Source: Chenopodium formosanum (Eukaryota; Streptophyta; Magnoliopsida; Caryophyllales; Amaranthaceae). From it: a stretch of DNA of 64,000 bases. The translations under genes were made by a program, and so were the position numbers. Numbering within the stretch: the stretch's first letter is position 1; each line of letters opens with the position of its first letter. Positions 13,481-24,558 of the stretch are shown here, one piece after another. Below the pieces are notes generated by a model, which had not been told where the DNA came from, searched no databases, and saw only the letters and a list, made by a program, of their open reading frames with translations. The stretch is taken from the NCBI GenBank assembly GCA_024500155.1, contig CM044863.1, positions 9,169,501 to 9,233,500 on the forward strand, read 5' to 3'.

Positions 13481-13834
13481 CTCCCTTCGTTTTTTTAAGT
13501 GTCCCATTGACAATTTTGATATTATTCATTTTACTTTGATCAACGTTTGTAATTTATACATAAGATAAAATTTAGTCTTTTTGCCTTTTTGGTACTTGTT
13601 AGAATTGTCTCGGTGAATAGATTATAAATATTCAATTGTTATAATTTATATTAATTAAAGATATTATTGATTTAAGTTTTACATTGACATACATGTTATG
13701 TCATTATTGGACACTTTAAAAACCAAAGTATTTTATAAAGTGGCATGTTTGTAAAGTCTTAAAAAAATAAGTGTTACCCCATAAATATTGGACATGGTTT
13801 AGTGGGTGGGACCATTCTAGTAAAATGGAGGGAG
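13481..13834. mobile_element. Stowaway-like MITE just upstream of the FRIGIDA-like gene
   Basis: It starts CTCCCTTCGTTTTTTTAAG and ends TAAAATGGAGGGAG, with TA on both sides (13479-13480 and 13835-13836). CTCCCTCC-type ends with a TA target are the Stowaway hallmark. The interior shares blocks with the element at 39202-39442 (ATTCAATTGTTATAA and TAATTAAAGATATTATTG). Its right end is only 80 bp from the ATG at 13915, so it probably lies in or next to the gene's promoter or leader. Confidence 0.75.
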
Positions 13835-13914
13835 TATTAGAATGAGCAAAATGGAGGGAAAAATTAGGGCTAAAAGTTCTTGGGTTTAGTTCCTTTTTTA
13901 TCAATCAGTTTACC

Positions 13915-16900
13915 ATGGCTTCCTCTGAACAAGTGTTTTCCGAAATTAAACTTGCAGAATCCCAAATTCATCAAATTAACAGTAGTTTTCTTGCTCTTCA
14001 ATCTCAATTTTCACAACAATGGAGAACCCTGCAAAATTCCTTGGGAAAAATCCAATCTTTACTCAAAAATCGTTACAAAGAACTCGAATCAAAAGAAGAA
14101 CACCTCAATTCAATCCAGAAATCCATTGAAAATCGACAAAAAGAAGTCGAATTGAAAGAAAAGCAGTTCAATTTCGCTGGAAACTTCGTCTGCGATCGAT
14201 GCAAAACCCTAGGAGTGAAGGTAAGCGAAACGGGTAATGTAGTTGTTAAAATTGAACCTTCAACTGGATTTAGGGGTGAATTTAGTACTGAAGATGCTAG
14301 TATTAAGCTTTTTGTTACAATGGATGGAAAAACCCTACAAATGTTTTTGAATGATAGGGTTGATGAACATGAATTTATGGGTGATGAGGTTAAGAGTGCA
14401 ATTAAATTATCTAGTGATCCTGCAAAACTTGTGTTAGATGCAATGGAAGGGTTTTTCCCACCCCATTTGAAGAAGGGTAAGTTGGAGTATGACGGGATTG
14501 TTGTTAGGAGTAGTTGTGTACTATTGTTGGAGCAGTTGATGGAATTGAAGCCTGAAATTAAAAAGGCGGTGAGAGAGGAGGCGAGGGCGTTGGCACGCGT
14601 GTGGAGGGAGAAAATGAGGGCGGAGAGTGGGAATTTTAAGGTGGTTTTGGGGTTTTTGCTTTTGGTTGAGGTTTATTGGTTGTGGTGGGATTTCGACAAG
14701 GATGATCTCGGGAGTCTGTGTGAGGTTGTTCGGCCGCACAGGGTTGTGGATGAATTAGATTCGAGACTTTGTATCCTTCAAAAGTGTCATGGTGAGCTCT
14801 TGATCATTGAAAGCTATCGTTTTTGTAACTCTTGTTGATTTATTGCATAATAGTTTGTGCAAATTGGTGAAATGCATGGTTTTCTTGGTGTGTTTTGCTC
14901 TAATCATATTTTAGTATGGTTGGAAGTTTGCTGACATTATAGATAATTTGAATGTAGTTAGTCTAGTGGCATTGAAGTTAGGGATCAGGATATTGAAAAG
15001 TATATGCGATTCTTTAGATATTGGGACAGATTAACTTTTTGTCTGTCACACCTGTTTTCTAGCTTAAAGTTAATATATTCAAGATAATTAAGTATTTGCA
15101 AAATATCGTCTCAATTCATGTAAATCGAGCTTATCATCTACTTGGATGATGTACTCCCATGTTTTAGCTTAGACTAAGAAAGTAAGAAATATATGTTGGA
15201 TAGCCGATTTAGCAAATAAATACTGACATTGCCTTTAAGTAAACTAGCCTCTGTATTGTTTCCTTCTCATCGTTTGGCTGGTGATATAGATGCTAGATTT
15301 TCTAAATTGATAGTACAAAATCAATTTAGAGCATTAGTGCCTTTCTAATTCTTATGTTTCACTTGCTAGTGAGCAACAGGGCATCACAAGCTCAGAAAAA
15401 AGAGACGTGTACTCCACCTGTAAAGAATGCATTTGTTTCACCTTCCATGGACTCTTCTGTTGATCTTTCCGCTTTGTGCAAGGAGATGGATGGAAAAATT
15501 CTACAAATGTTCTTGAACGATAGGATTAATGAGCAAAATTGTATGAGTGCAGAGGTTCAGAGTGCGCTTCAGTTATCAAGTGATCCTGCAAAATTGGTAC
15601 TAGATGCCATGGAAGGGTTTTTCCGGCCACATTTGAAGAAGGATGGTATGGAGTATGAAGATATTGTTGTTAGGAGTAGTTGTGTACTCTTGTTGGAACA
15701 GTTAATGGAACTGATGCCTGAAATCAAGACGGCGGTGAGAGAGGAGGCAAGGGTGTTGGCCTGTGTATGGAGGGAGAAATTGAGAGCAGAGAGTGGGAAT
15801 TGCATGGTGGTAATGGGATTCTTGCTTTTGGTAGCTGCATATTGGCTGTGGTGGGACTTCGACAAGGAGGATCTCAGGAATCTTTGTGAGGTTGTTGGCC
15901 AGCACAGAGTAGTAAATAAACTGCATTCTAAACTTGGTTTTCAGCAAAAGTATGAAGGTGAATTCCCAACCATTGAATTTTTTTCCTCTTTGAACTCCTA
16001 CTTGTATGTGTTTATTACATTATATTTTTTGTACTACTAGTATAATTTAGGTGCATTGCAGGAATTTCTTGGTGTATTTTGCTCATTATCTTATATTGAC
16101 ATGGTTAGAATTTGGAATTTGTTGGATTATAGACTATATACATTGAATTTGATTATTAGGGTTTTTTGTTAAGTATTTGAGAACTGCAGCTTCCTTTCCA
16201 ATCTTTATTCTCTCAACTTAAGTATGGAAGAATATAATTTTTCTTTTCATATTAACTATACCCAAAATTTTCAGCTTAAATTAGATAAGGTTATCATCTC
16301 TTTGGGTGTTGTGCTCCTATTTATCAGCTTAGACTAATATACTTATTGGTTATTCAATATTGAAAACTGAAAGTGCCGTTTACTTAACTCATCTCTTCAT
16401 TGTTTGTTCTATCTCATCAATTGGCTAGAGATATAATTGCTAGATTTTCTTACATATTATTACTTTTTTAGAGCATCATTGTTTATCTAATACTTATGTT
16501 TCACTTGCCAGTGAGCAATGTAGCATCACAAGCTCAGAAAAATGAGCTATATACTCCCCCTATGAAGAATGCGTTTGTTTCACCATCCACGGACCCTTCC
16601 ATTGAGCTTTGCACTTTGTGCAAGGGGATGGATGCAAATGGGTTGAAGTCATATTTAGTCAAGCATGTAAAGGATCTAAAGTTATTCCCCGAGAAGGTTA
16701 TGGATTGTCTTCGATGGGCTTCAGATCCTGCAAAGCTTGTTTTTAATGTAGTGCAAGATTTCTATCTAGAAATGAATGAATTTCAGGGCAACACCAACAT
16801 TTCATGTTGCAATGTTTTGTTAGAGCAGCTGATGCAACTCTCACCACGTATTAATTTTGTGCTTAAAGAAGATATTATTAACTTTGCAGCTCGTTGGAAG

Positions 16901-18037
16901 GCTAGATTAGCAAAGGAGAGTACCAAGCCCTTCTTTGTTTTTGGCTTTTTAAAGTTCTTAGCTGCCTACAAATTGTCGAGTTCCTTTCAAGCAGATGAAA
17001 TCCTTGCACTATTTACTACATTCTATGATAAAGATGATATTTATGAATTTGAACAAATTCCTAGTTTATGTCGTGCTTTGAGTTTGGAAGCAAAGATTCC
17101 AGGTAATTTGACCCTCACTCTTTATTGATCTTAAACAATACTAACTCCTTTATACTTTGATGTTTACAATTGCCATAGCTATAGTTATCTTCTTTTTTAT
17201 TGCCAACCAGTGCTGGGACTTGCATGTTATAATGAGAATTGATTTTTTTCCTGTACCTGTACCTAGCTAGCATTCCATATAACTGTCAAAATTCTATCTG
17301 CATGATGATATTTTTCAGCAACCTGTTTAATCAATTTTGTGGGTTGTAATTGTTGTTGTACAGATTTTATCAGATCTCTTATTAAGGAGAATAAGTGGCT
17401 TGAGGCTGTTCGCTTTATATGTGCATTTAATCTGGCTGATAAATTCCCTCCGGACCCTCTACTGAAAGCATACTTGGATTACACATATGAAGCTGCATTG
17501 AAGACCTGCCAGAACTCCAATAATTCGGTTAAGGCACAGAACAAGTGTGCAAACAAACAAATACGTGCACTACAAAGTGTAATCAGATGCATTTTCGATT
17601 TCAAGTTGGATTCTGAGTACTCACCCATTGACCTTCAACAGCGCATTCGGCAACTTGAGCTACAGAAGGAAGACAGAAAATCCTTAAACCTGGAAAAAGA
17701 TAAGGTTGAGAAAAAAAAGTTTACTGCAACAACTCCTCATGTAGATTCCAACAGCATGAAGAAACGGGCAGCTTGCCCCACAACTGCCCAAACTCAGTTG
17801 CTACAAAGATGCAGCCTAGAAAAGCGTCTTCGTACAGACATTCTTCAGAATTCCATCTTTTCGAATGTATCTATTCCTATGGCTTCCAGCATGAACACAT
17901 TGCATCCACCTTCGCCAAAATTCTCACAATTTGGCTTGCATGACACTAATACTTCAAAAATGCCCTACAGCAGTATTAGGCCTACTGTAAATCGTACTGG
18001 TTTGGACACTAATTTCTCAGGTCATGTCTCTGATTAG
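13915..18037 (+). CDS. FRIGIDA-like protein (FRL5-type) with tandem-duplicated domain exons
   Basis: FRIGIDA-family proteins are plant nuclear scaffolds; FRIGIDA itself promotes FLC transcription, while roles of the long FRL5-type members are poorly known. The four exons are 13915-14791, 15370-15957, 16512-17102 and 17364-18037 (TAG), all joined in phase 1, giving 909 residues. Residues about 1-90 form a coiled coil (repeated ELESKEE/KEVELKEKQ). Exons 1 and 2 carry close copies of one domain (DGKxLQMFLNDR, LSSDPAKLVLDAMEGFF, VRSSCVLLLEQLMEL, LLLVxxYWLWWDFDK). Exon 3 is a more diverged copy (SDPAKLVFNVVQDFY, NVLLEQLMQL, FGFLKFLAAYKL). Exon 4 completes the last unit with FIRSLIKENKWLEAVRFICAFNL, shown here in part only, and a basic low-complexity tail. 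The family match is strong; orthology to FRL5 rests on the repeated architecture and length. Confidence 0.9.
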
Positions 18038-18117
18038 CCACATTTTGGTACTCCATCTTCTGCCGAGTACAGTACAAAAGTATTATTCACCCTCCATCCT
18101 AAAACCATTCCCTGATT

Positions 18118-18305
18118 CTGTTTATTGTAGGATAGTTGAAGCTTTTTGCTTAAATTATCTCAAGTCCTCCAATTTGTAAATATTATCCTTTTGGGTATTT
18201 TAGGATATTTTCTGTTTATTGTAGGATAGTTGAAGCTTTTTGCTTAAATTATCTCAAGTCCTCCAATTTGTAAATATTATCCTTTTGGGTATTTTAGGAT
18301 ATTTT
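18118..18305. repeat. Perfect 94-bp tandem duplication in the 3' flank of the FRIGIDA-like gene
   Basis: The segment from CTGTTTATTGTAGGATAG to TTTTAGGATATTTT is present at 18118-18211 and again at 18212-18305, identical as read. It begins about 80 bp after the stop codon and is probably in the 3'UTR. Confidence 0.9.
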
Positions 18306-18893
18306 GCTGAAGTTGGTATCTTTTTGAAGTAATTAGATAGTTTTTGCTCAAGCTGTACATTTGTAAAGGGTAACACCCACCTTGGTGTTCATTTTGGTAC
18401 AGGGCTGTTTATAATCCCAGATAGAAATATATTTCTCATCAAGTTCTTGCCAAATCACTTTTGATTCTGAAAGAGATAATGTCTGACATGCCTTAAACCA
18501 ACAGTTACTATCTGCATGGTTTCATTATTTTCGCTAGTCTGATTCCTACTCCTTACTTTCAGCAACAGTAAGCATAGTTATTTGTATCAAGAATTTTCTC
18601 CATCTCTTATTAAAAATAGTTCCTTCAATGGTATATTCGTAATATAGTTCCATTTTACTAATTCTTATTAAGTCGCGCTAATTTGAATACATTGGTTGCA
18701 TAAACTAGGGGCATTTTTTGAATATATTCTTATGATTATTATCATAGTTTCTAGACCAATAAATCAATAATGCATATCAAAGAAGACCTAATACTGCTGT
18801 ATAGAAACATAGAAAGAGAAAAAACCAAAGAAATGCATTGAACAGATTTTGGTTTATGTATAATTCATCCAAAACCTCTACTTTAACATTAAA
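18306..18893. other. Non-coding flank between the FRIGIDA-like gene and tRNA-Thr
   Basis: AT-rich sequence that probably holds the rest of the FRIGIDA-like 3'UTR. I see no gene, clear repeat or transposon end. Confidence 0.4.
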
Positions 18894-18965
18894 GCCCTTA
18901 TAGCTCAGTGGTAGAGCGTCAGTCTTGTAAACTGAAGGTCCGTAGTTCGATCCTGCGTGAGGGCA
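18894..18965 (+). tRNA. tRNA-Thr (anticodon TGT)
   Basis: The 72-nt gene folds as a standard cloverleaf. GCCCTTA pairs with TGAGGGC (one T-G wobble), and the D arm holds the A box TAGCTCAGTGG. The anticodon stem TCAGT/ACTGA encloses CTTGTAA with anticodon TGT. The T arm is CGTAG-TTCGATC-CTGCG with the B box GTTCGATCC, and the discriminator base is A. There is no encoded CCA and no intron. T runs downstream (from about 18973) would stop RNA polymerase III. From memory, the sequence differs from chloroplast trnT-UGU, so it reads as a nuclear gene. Confidence 0.95.
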
Positions 18966-19072
18966 AATTTACATTTTTGTTTTTTGGCCCTTTTTTTTTC
19001 CTTCTTAATCTTAAAATTTTGATGATGATTAGTACTCCCTATCTAGAAATCATTGAATTTTAAATTGAAAAT

Positions 19073-19285
19073 AATTGTTGAGTAAAGATTATTTCCGATT
19101 GGCCAAAGTTCGGGAATAAGATCACCCCCGAGTAAAAACATGAATAAGAGCACGTGCAAGTAATATAGATAGCACGTATTTGATTAAATCGTGTTGCCGT
19201 GTACTCCGTATAATATATTCATTTTATAATTGTTGAGTAAGTATTATTTTCGATTGGCCAAAGTTCGGAACTAAGATCACGTACG
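19073..19285. repeat. Diverged direct repeat upstream of MTQ2
   Basis: TTGTTGAGTAA.RATTATTTY followed by CGATTGGCCAAAGTTCGG occurs at about 19075 and again at about 19231, about 156 bp apart. Both copies run into TAAGATCAC. No coding content or transposon ends were found. Confidence 0.55.
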
Positions 19286-19670
19286 AAAAATAAAAAGAAC
19301 GTAGTTAATTAAACCTGTTGTCGTGTATCATATTCTCGAAAATAAGATTTACTCATAAAAGTTCGACTAGTAAAAGTTTGACTAAAAAGTTCGATCCGTG
19401 GCATTATTTTTTTTTTTTGCTGACTTCACAACCTAAGTGGTTAAAAGACTTTTAGACCTAGCCAGTAACCATCACACCCTCTTTTTGCAATCAGTCTATC
19501 CTGGCTCGACAATACAGCATATGTAACTGGAAAAAAAATTAGGGTTTAAATAACTTTCAATTTCCTATAATTTTTCTCAACTTGCAACCCTAATTTAATT
19601 TGGGCCTTTTGATTTTCGCTGAATTCAACTACCATCTGCAACATTTTCATCATCCAATTCACTTCTGAAG

Positions 19671-19851
19671 GTAATTAATTGCTCTTGAATTGCATTTTAA
19701 TTTTTGATTTATATGCTGATTTCGGAAGTTATTAAACATTGCCGATTTTTTGTTGAATCGTTTTGTTGTTGATTTAATTTAGAATGAAGCTATGAACCTC
19801 TGTTAATTTGTGATTATGATCCGAAAAATTCTGTATTTTGTTCATTAGCAG
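19671..19851 (+). other. 5'UTR intron of the MTQ2-like gene
   Basis: CTGAAG|GTAATTAATT donor and TTCATTAGCAG acceptor bracket a T-rich 181-nt intron. The second exon opens 19 nt before the ATG at 19871. A leader intron of this kind is common in plant housekeeping genes. Confidence 0.65.
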
Positions 19852-19870
19852 GTGAAATTAATTTTTGATC

Positions 19871-20632
19871 ATGACCCCGAAAATCGCCGATATTCGCCTT
19901 GTTGCTTCTCACCCAGAAGTTTATGAACCATGTGATGATTCATTTGCTCTTGTAGATGCACTTTTAGCTGATCGAATGAATTTGCTACAACTTGAACCAA
20001 CATTGTGTTTAGAAATAGGATGTGGTAGTGGTTATGTGATCACATCTTTAGCCTTAATGTTGGAGCAAGATACTAATAGTAGTGTACATTGTTTTGCAAC
20101 TGATATTAACCCGGATGCGGTTGAGGTAACCTCGGCGACATTAAAGGCTCATGGGGTTCACGCCGAGGTTATGAACATGGATATTGCCTCAGCATTGGAG
20201 GATCGCCTTTCGGGGTTGGTGGATGTGGTGGTTGTGAACCCCCCTTATGTTCCAACCCCTGAGGATGAAGTCGGGGCTGGTGGGATTGTTGCTGCGTGGG
20301 CGGGGGGAGAGGATGGGAGGAGTGTGATTGATAGGATATTGCCTGTTGCTGATAAACTTTTGTCTGAGAAGGGTTGGTTGTATATGCTTACTCTTGCTGC
20401 TAATAAGCCTTCGGAGTTGTGTGGGCTGATGAGGAAGAAAGGGTATGCGTCGAAGATTATAGTTCAAAGGTCGACAGAGGAAGAGAGTCTTCATGTTATT
20501 AAGTTCTGGCGTGATCCTGATAGTGAAGTTCAGATTAAGAAGACAATGGCTAACAGAGGAAGTCCAACATCAATTTTTTCCAGATTGTCACGCTTGTCGT
20601 TCTCAGGGCATGGGAATGCTAATTCTAAGTAA
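19871..20632 (+). CDS. MTQ2: HemK/MTQ2-family methyltransferase (eRF1 glutamine N5-methyltransferase type)
   Basis: MTQ2/N6AMT1 enzymes methylate the glutamine of the GGQ motif in release factor eRF1, using S-adenosylmethionine and working with the small activator TRM112. The single coding exon gives 253 residues from the ATG at 19871; the TTG six bases upstream is in frame but not a normal plant start. Visible motifs are the family N-terminus (HPEVYEPCDDSFALVDAL), SAM-binding motif I (EIGCGSGYVITSL), an acidic residue after strand 2 (ATDINPDAVEV) and the catalytic NPPYVPTP. YASKIIVQRSTEEESLHVIK lies near the end. The last 35 or so residues are a basic Ser-rich tail outside the fold. Length and motifs fit an intact gene. 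Confidence 0.93.
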   Translation: MTPKIADIRLVASHPEVYEPCDDSFALVDALLADRMNLLQLEPTLCLEIGCGSGYVITSLALMLEQDTNSSVHCFATDINPDAVEVTSATLKAHGVHAEVMNMDIASALEDRLSGLVDVVVVNPPYVPTPEDEVGAGGIVAAWAGGEDGRSVIDRILPVADKLLSEKGWLYMLTLAANKPSELCGLMRKKGYASKIIVQRSTEEESLHVIKFWRDPDSEVQIKKTMANRGSPTSIFSRLSRLSFSGHGNANSK

Positions 20633-21795
20633 TCAATGGCTGGGTAGCAGAACCTACAACTACCATATGGATGATATCATGACTGTTTGCCTCAATTGAT
20701 AATGTCATTGGCACAGATTTCTTATATCTGAGAAAAGATCAAGGAAGACTGAAACTTTCGACTGAGTTCAATGACAAACTGTTTGGGTTGGTTCAGTGAT
20801 AAGCAATAATCACTGCAAAGACCATGTTTGTTGCGGAGGGAAAAAGTTGTATGGGTGAGTTGAGTTGCAGAAAATTACAACATCAACCAGCAATCCGGCA
20901 TAACTATGGACTTGCAGCATCATAGGCAGCTGCTAATTAACATGCTTGTAATGTACACTCTGAACTACTTTGCGAGTTTGTACAAGTCAGAAGAGAGTTT
21001 TGCTTGTATGAGAGATTGGGAATGCTGGGGAATCCAGAATTCTTTATTGGTTGCTTTCTTTGCAAAGTTGTTGCATCATAAAGGCTGTTTATGAAACATA
21101 GGCCAGTAGAATTTTCATGCTATTTTTACTTGCATTTTCTTTGATCTCCCCTCTAAATCAAATACTCGTATATCTTAAGGGCTAGTTTAATTTACTAATT
21201 TTCTCTAAACATCTTACTCTTTTTCACTAGCAAGTTTAATACTAAGTATGAACTTTTATCTGGCAGATAATAGAGAAGTAATTGCATTAAAGATTATAAA
21301 TATATAAAGTTGCTATTTGATCATTAAGAATTTTTATTATTATTTCTGTACACAAACCTGAATCAGATTAACTTGCAACAGATGCATAAAATGCAGCTCA
21401 TATCGGTGTATTGAGCTGCTTAACTAATCAAAAACATCATAGTGCCCTACATTAAATCCATAAATTAATGTCAGTAGATATATCCTATAAAGGGAAAAAA
21501 AAATTAAGGTGAGATAGGAGTAATTTAAACTAAGCTTCCTATCAGTTTGGGAAGTGAATAATGCAGGTGATAGCTGGTGGGCTCAAATGCTCAATACTAC
21601 AGTTGAATCTGCTAGTAGGGCATGCATTTATGAAATCTAAAGGTAACATTTTTTTTTCTCTAAAAAAATTACATTAGGCTTCCCCACTCTTCTTTACATT
21701 TTTTTAAAAAATTGGATTAAATCATGATAGTTATGCGAAAACAATTAACCAAACTCTCCCCTAAATCTGGTGTTTTGCATATATAATCATCAATC
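20633..21795. other. Convergent intergenic region between MTQ2 and the CCR4-like kinase
   Basis: It holds the 3'UTRs of two convergent genes and AT-rich spacer. The open frame at 20906-21094 has no recognisable features. No transposon ends or RNA gene were seen. Confidence 0.5.
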
Positions 21796-24558
21796 CTAGA
21801 AATTATGTTTCAGGAACAAACTTTCTTGTGGAGAAGCAGGACCAATTTCTTCTTCCAAACTATTTAATCCCTCAGCACCATTTCTTCCGCTGCCTATTGT
21901 TTTGGCCTCGGGATTCTTTGCATTTTCAACATCAGCTTCAGAAACAGAAGATTTTCTTCTCTGAGAGGAAGTGACACTGGGAAATGTAATCCATGAAGGA
22001 GCTCTAAACTCAAACCTTTGATCCTCAGCTGACCCTATATCGGTTTCTGAAGGGTTTGAAGATCTTTGAGATGTTTTCTTATGCATTCTGCTGCTTCCTA
22101 AAACTACCTCTGTTGGTAGAATAGGCTGCTCGCTACAAGGGGTGCCCATAAGAAGAGCAAGGGCTCGTTCTAAAGCTGTCGTGACTTTGTCCATTGACGG
22201 TCTATCTTTCCCTCTCATTCTCACACATTTACAAGCTACATTCGCTATTCTTCTGAGTGCTTCAATTTCTGAGGGAGGTTTCAAAATGGGATCTAAAAGA
22301 GCTGATATATCTCCTGCTTTAATCAAAGGAACTGCCCATTCAACTATATTTCCTTCTTCAAACTGCATATCTATGGCCTTTCTACCACTGAGTATTTCCA
22401 AGAGCAGAACACCAAAGCTATACACATCAGATTTAGTTGTTAGGTAGTGAAGTCTGTAGTACTCGGGGTCAAGGTACCCCAGAGTTCCAGCTGGTAGCTC
22501 AGCTAAGGGGGAACTGCTGTCTACAGGGCCGAGGAGAGAGAGTCCAAAATCAGCCACTCGTGCATTGTGCTCTTCATCGATGAGAATGTTTGAAGATTTT
22601 ATGTCCCGGTGTATCACAGGAGGACAAGCATAACCATGCAAGTATTCGATTCCTCGTGATGCTTGAACAGCTATGGTGACTCTGCGAACCCAATCTAATT
22701 GCTCCTTCAGTGACTTGTCTTTCCCATGGAGGTGTTGGTGTAATGACCCATGAGCCATGTACTCATAAACCAAGAGCCTTTCTCCTCCTTCTTCGCAGTA
22801 TCCTAGCAGATTGAGAAGATGAGCATGGTTTAATCTAGACAACAAATCAAGTTCCGTGTGAAACTCTTTTGAGTTCTTCTTTTGGTCAGAAGTCATTATA
22901 GCCCTCTTAACAGCTACTACTGTTCCATCCTTCAAGACTCCTTTGAACACGCATGAGAAACTTCCTCTACCCACTATCGACTCCTCTTTGAATCCACTGG
23001 TGGCCTTTTCAAGCTCTTCATAGGAGAAAACTTTAGCTCTTCTGATCTTTAGCTCCTCCACGTCAGGCCTTATCTTCGGGTTATCTCTAGAAGATCCATT
23101 GTTTCCTCCATTTTTCTTCGAATTCCAAACCCTGCTTGCTGAGCATTGACAGTTTCGAAGCTTGTATCGAACATATAGAATTGCCAATAAAGACACTACT
23201 ATAGCCAAGAAGAGAGCAAAAACCACCTCTGCAACTATGATTGGAATCTGAATTGCCCAAAACTTCACATTTTTCTTCCCACCAAAACTACCTGAACTAG
23301 CACTGGCGGAACAATTTGAAATGCAATCAGACGACACACAACTTGAACAGTTATATGCACATGACTTCATGTCAAATTGTTGAGAACATCCACCTTTGAG
23401 ATACATATCCTTGGGACAATTATTCAAACAAGGCAGACATATATGAGTATTCGGGTTTCTGCAGGTTGCTTGGCCTTGTTTAAATTCATAATAACCATCA
23501 TTGCATGGCTCAGACTGGCATCTTCCAGGAGTGGCCGCGAATGGAACAGTGGCAGGAAACCCGAATCCCCAACACATAGGCGATAAAGACTTTTCAATTA
23601 GTATTCCGCAAGCAAAATAGTCTCCAGCAGCAATGGTGTAAACCTTGGCCTTCTTGGGAGGTTTAGTAGCTTGCTGCATCATAAAACCCCAACAAACCAC
23701 CCCACGATCAAACCCCCTAATTCCACAGGCTTGGAATTTTCCCCCAATAATGGAAAGCATTGAATCTTTTGGAGGAATATTCACATTGCCATTTCCTGTA
23801 TAACCAGCCGCGATCTCTTCTTCAATGCTACCACTACTTCCCCAACAAGAAGCCCTAGAATCCACTCCTTCCAGAATGCCACAAACATGATATCCACCAG
23901 CTGCAATCATCTGAAACCTCAAATTCTTAGGAAGCAGGCTAATCACTCGACTGCTAGTCTCATCACCCCAACAGAATACAGTTCTATTTTCAGCAAACAA
24001 ACCACAATTGAATTCAGAACCAGAAGAAATGGACTTAATTTGCCCACCAAAAACATAATTCTTAGTCATGTTATAACCCCAACAATCAACCAAAGAAGTG
24101 TTCCTAAGATCTCCTGTCAAGGGTGTCCTTAAACCACACAAATGGTTATCACCTGCACTAATTTCGACATATCGAGCACCCGGTTTCATGGGTTGAGGAA
24201 CACCAATTCTAACAAACCCACTGTTCCCCCAACAATAAGGCTGATATGAGTCCATCAGAAGTCCACAAACAAACCCATCACCCCCAGTTAAACCAAGGAA
24301 ACTGAGATGTGTTGGAGTTCCATAAATTATAGCATTATTTGCACCATAACAGGTTGCAGAATTGGACCCATCTGATTTCAACCCACAAAAAACAGGACCA
24401 TTCTCACCATATGAAACAGCTATAGAAGACATTGAACCTAAACCAGAAACCAAACACCAGAAATCTGAATAAACTATAGCAAACACCAAAAACTTTGCTA
24501 CAAATTTCAATACCCATGAACTCAAACTTATTATCAAACACCTGGTGGGTTCCATCAT
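21796..24558 (-). CDS. CRINKLY4-related receptor-like kinase, CCR4 type
   Basis: This intronless gene encodes 920 residues with the layout of CRINKLY4-related plasma-membrane receptor kinases. A hydrophobic N-terminus (about 8-45) serves as signal peptide. About seven RCC1-like crinkly repeats follow, each marked by a CG(L/I)..cWG pattern (FCGLKSDG, YCWGNSGF, VFCWGDET). Then comes a TNFR-like cysteine cluster (about 350-425), a transmembrane helix (about 432-462, IVVSLLAILYVRYKL) and a kinase domain (about 515-790). The kinase keeps GRGSFSCVFKG, VAVKRA, HRDIKSSNILID, DFGLSLLGP and GTLGYLDPEYY, so it should be catalytically competent. The tail carries SSRMHKK and WITFPSVTSSQRRKSS motifs that I recall from Arabidopsis CCR4 (At5g47850). 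That subgroup call rests on memory; the CR4 family assignment is secure. Confidence 0.92.
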   Translation of the reverse strand: MMEPTRCLIISLSSWVLKFVAKFLVFAIVYSDFWCLVSGLGSMSSIAVSYGENGPVFCGLKSDGSNSATCYGANNAIIYGTPTHLSFLGLTGGDGFVCGLLMDSYQPYCWGNSGFVRIGVPQPMKPGARYVEISAGDNHLCGLRTPLTGDLRNTSLVDCWGYNMTKNYVFGGQIKSISSGSEFNCGLFAENRTVFCWGDETSSRVISLLPKNLRFQMIAAGGYHVCGILEGVDSRASCWGSSGSIEEEIAAGYTGNGNVNIPPKDSMLSIIGGKFQACGIRGFDRGVVCWGFMMQQATKPPKKAKVYTIAAGDYFACGILIEKSLSPMCWGFGFPATVPFAATPGRCQSEPCNDGYYEFKQGQATCRNPNTHICLPCLNNCPKDMYLKGGCSQQFDMKSCAYNCSSCVSSDCISNCSASASSGSFGGKKNVKFWAIQIPIIVAEVVFALFLAIVVSLLAILYVRYKLRNCQCSASRVWNSKKNGGNNGSSRDNPKIRPDVEELKIRRAKVFSYEELEKATSGFKEESIVGRGSFSCVFKGVLKDGTVVAVKRAIMTSDQKKNSKEFHTELDLLSRLNHAHLLNLLGYCEEGGERLLVYEYMAHGSLHQHLHGKDKSLKEQLDWVRRVTIAVQASRGIEYLHGYACPPVIHRDIKSSNILIDEEHNARVADFGLSLLGPVDSSSPLAELPAGTLGYLDPEYYRLHYLTTKSDVYSFGVLLLEILSGRKAIDMQFEEGNIVEWAVPLIKAGDISALLDPILKPPSEIEALRRIANVACKCVRMRGKDRPSMDKVTTALERALALLMGTPCSEQPILPTEVVLGSSRMHKKTSQRSSNPSETDIGSAEDQRFEFRAPSWITFPSVTSSQRRKSSVSEADVENAKNPEAKTIGSGRNGAEGLNSLEEEIGPASPQESLFLKHNF

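Noticed and set aside
13215..13529. Open frames on both strands at this position as a small gene.
   Set aside because: They come from the inverted repeat of a MITE and read through its ends.
18894..18965. tRNA-Thr as a plastid DNA insertion.
   Set aside because: From memory, the sequence differs from plastid trnT-UGU and trnT-GGU, and there is no flanking plastid sequence.
21796..24558. Plus-strand open frames opposite the receptor kinase (22142-22447, 23377-23586, 23887-24132).
   Set aside because: They are shadows of a well-conserved 920-codon gene on the other strand and contain no known motif.
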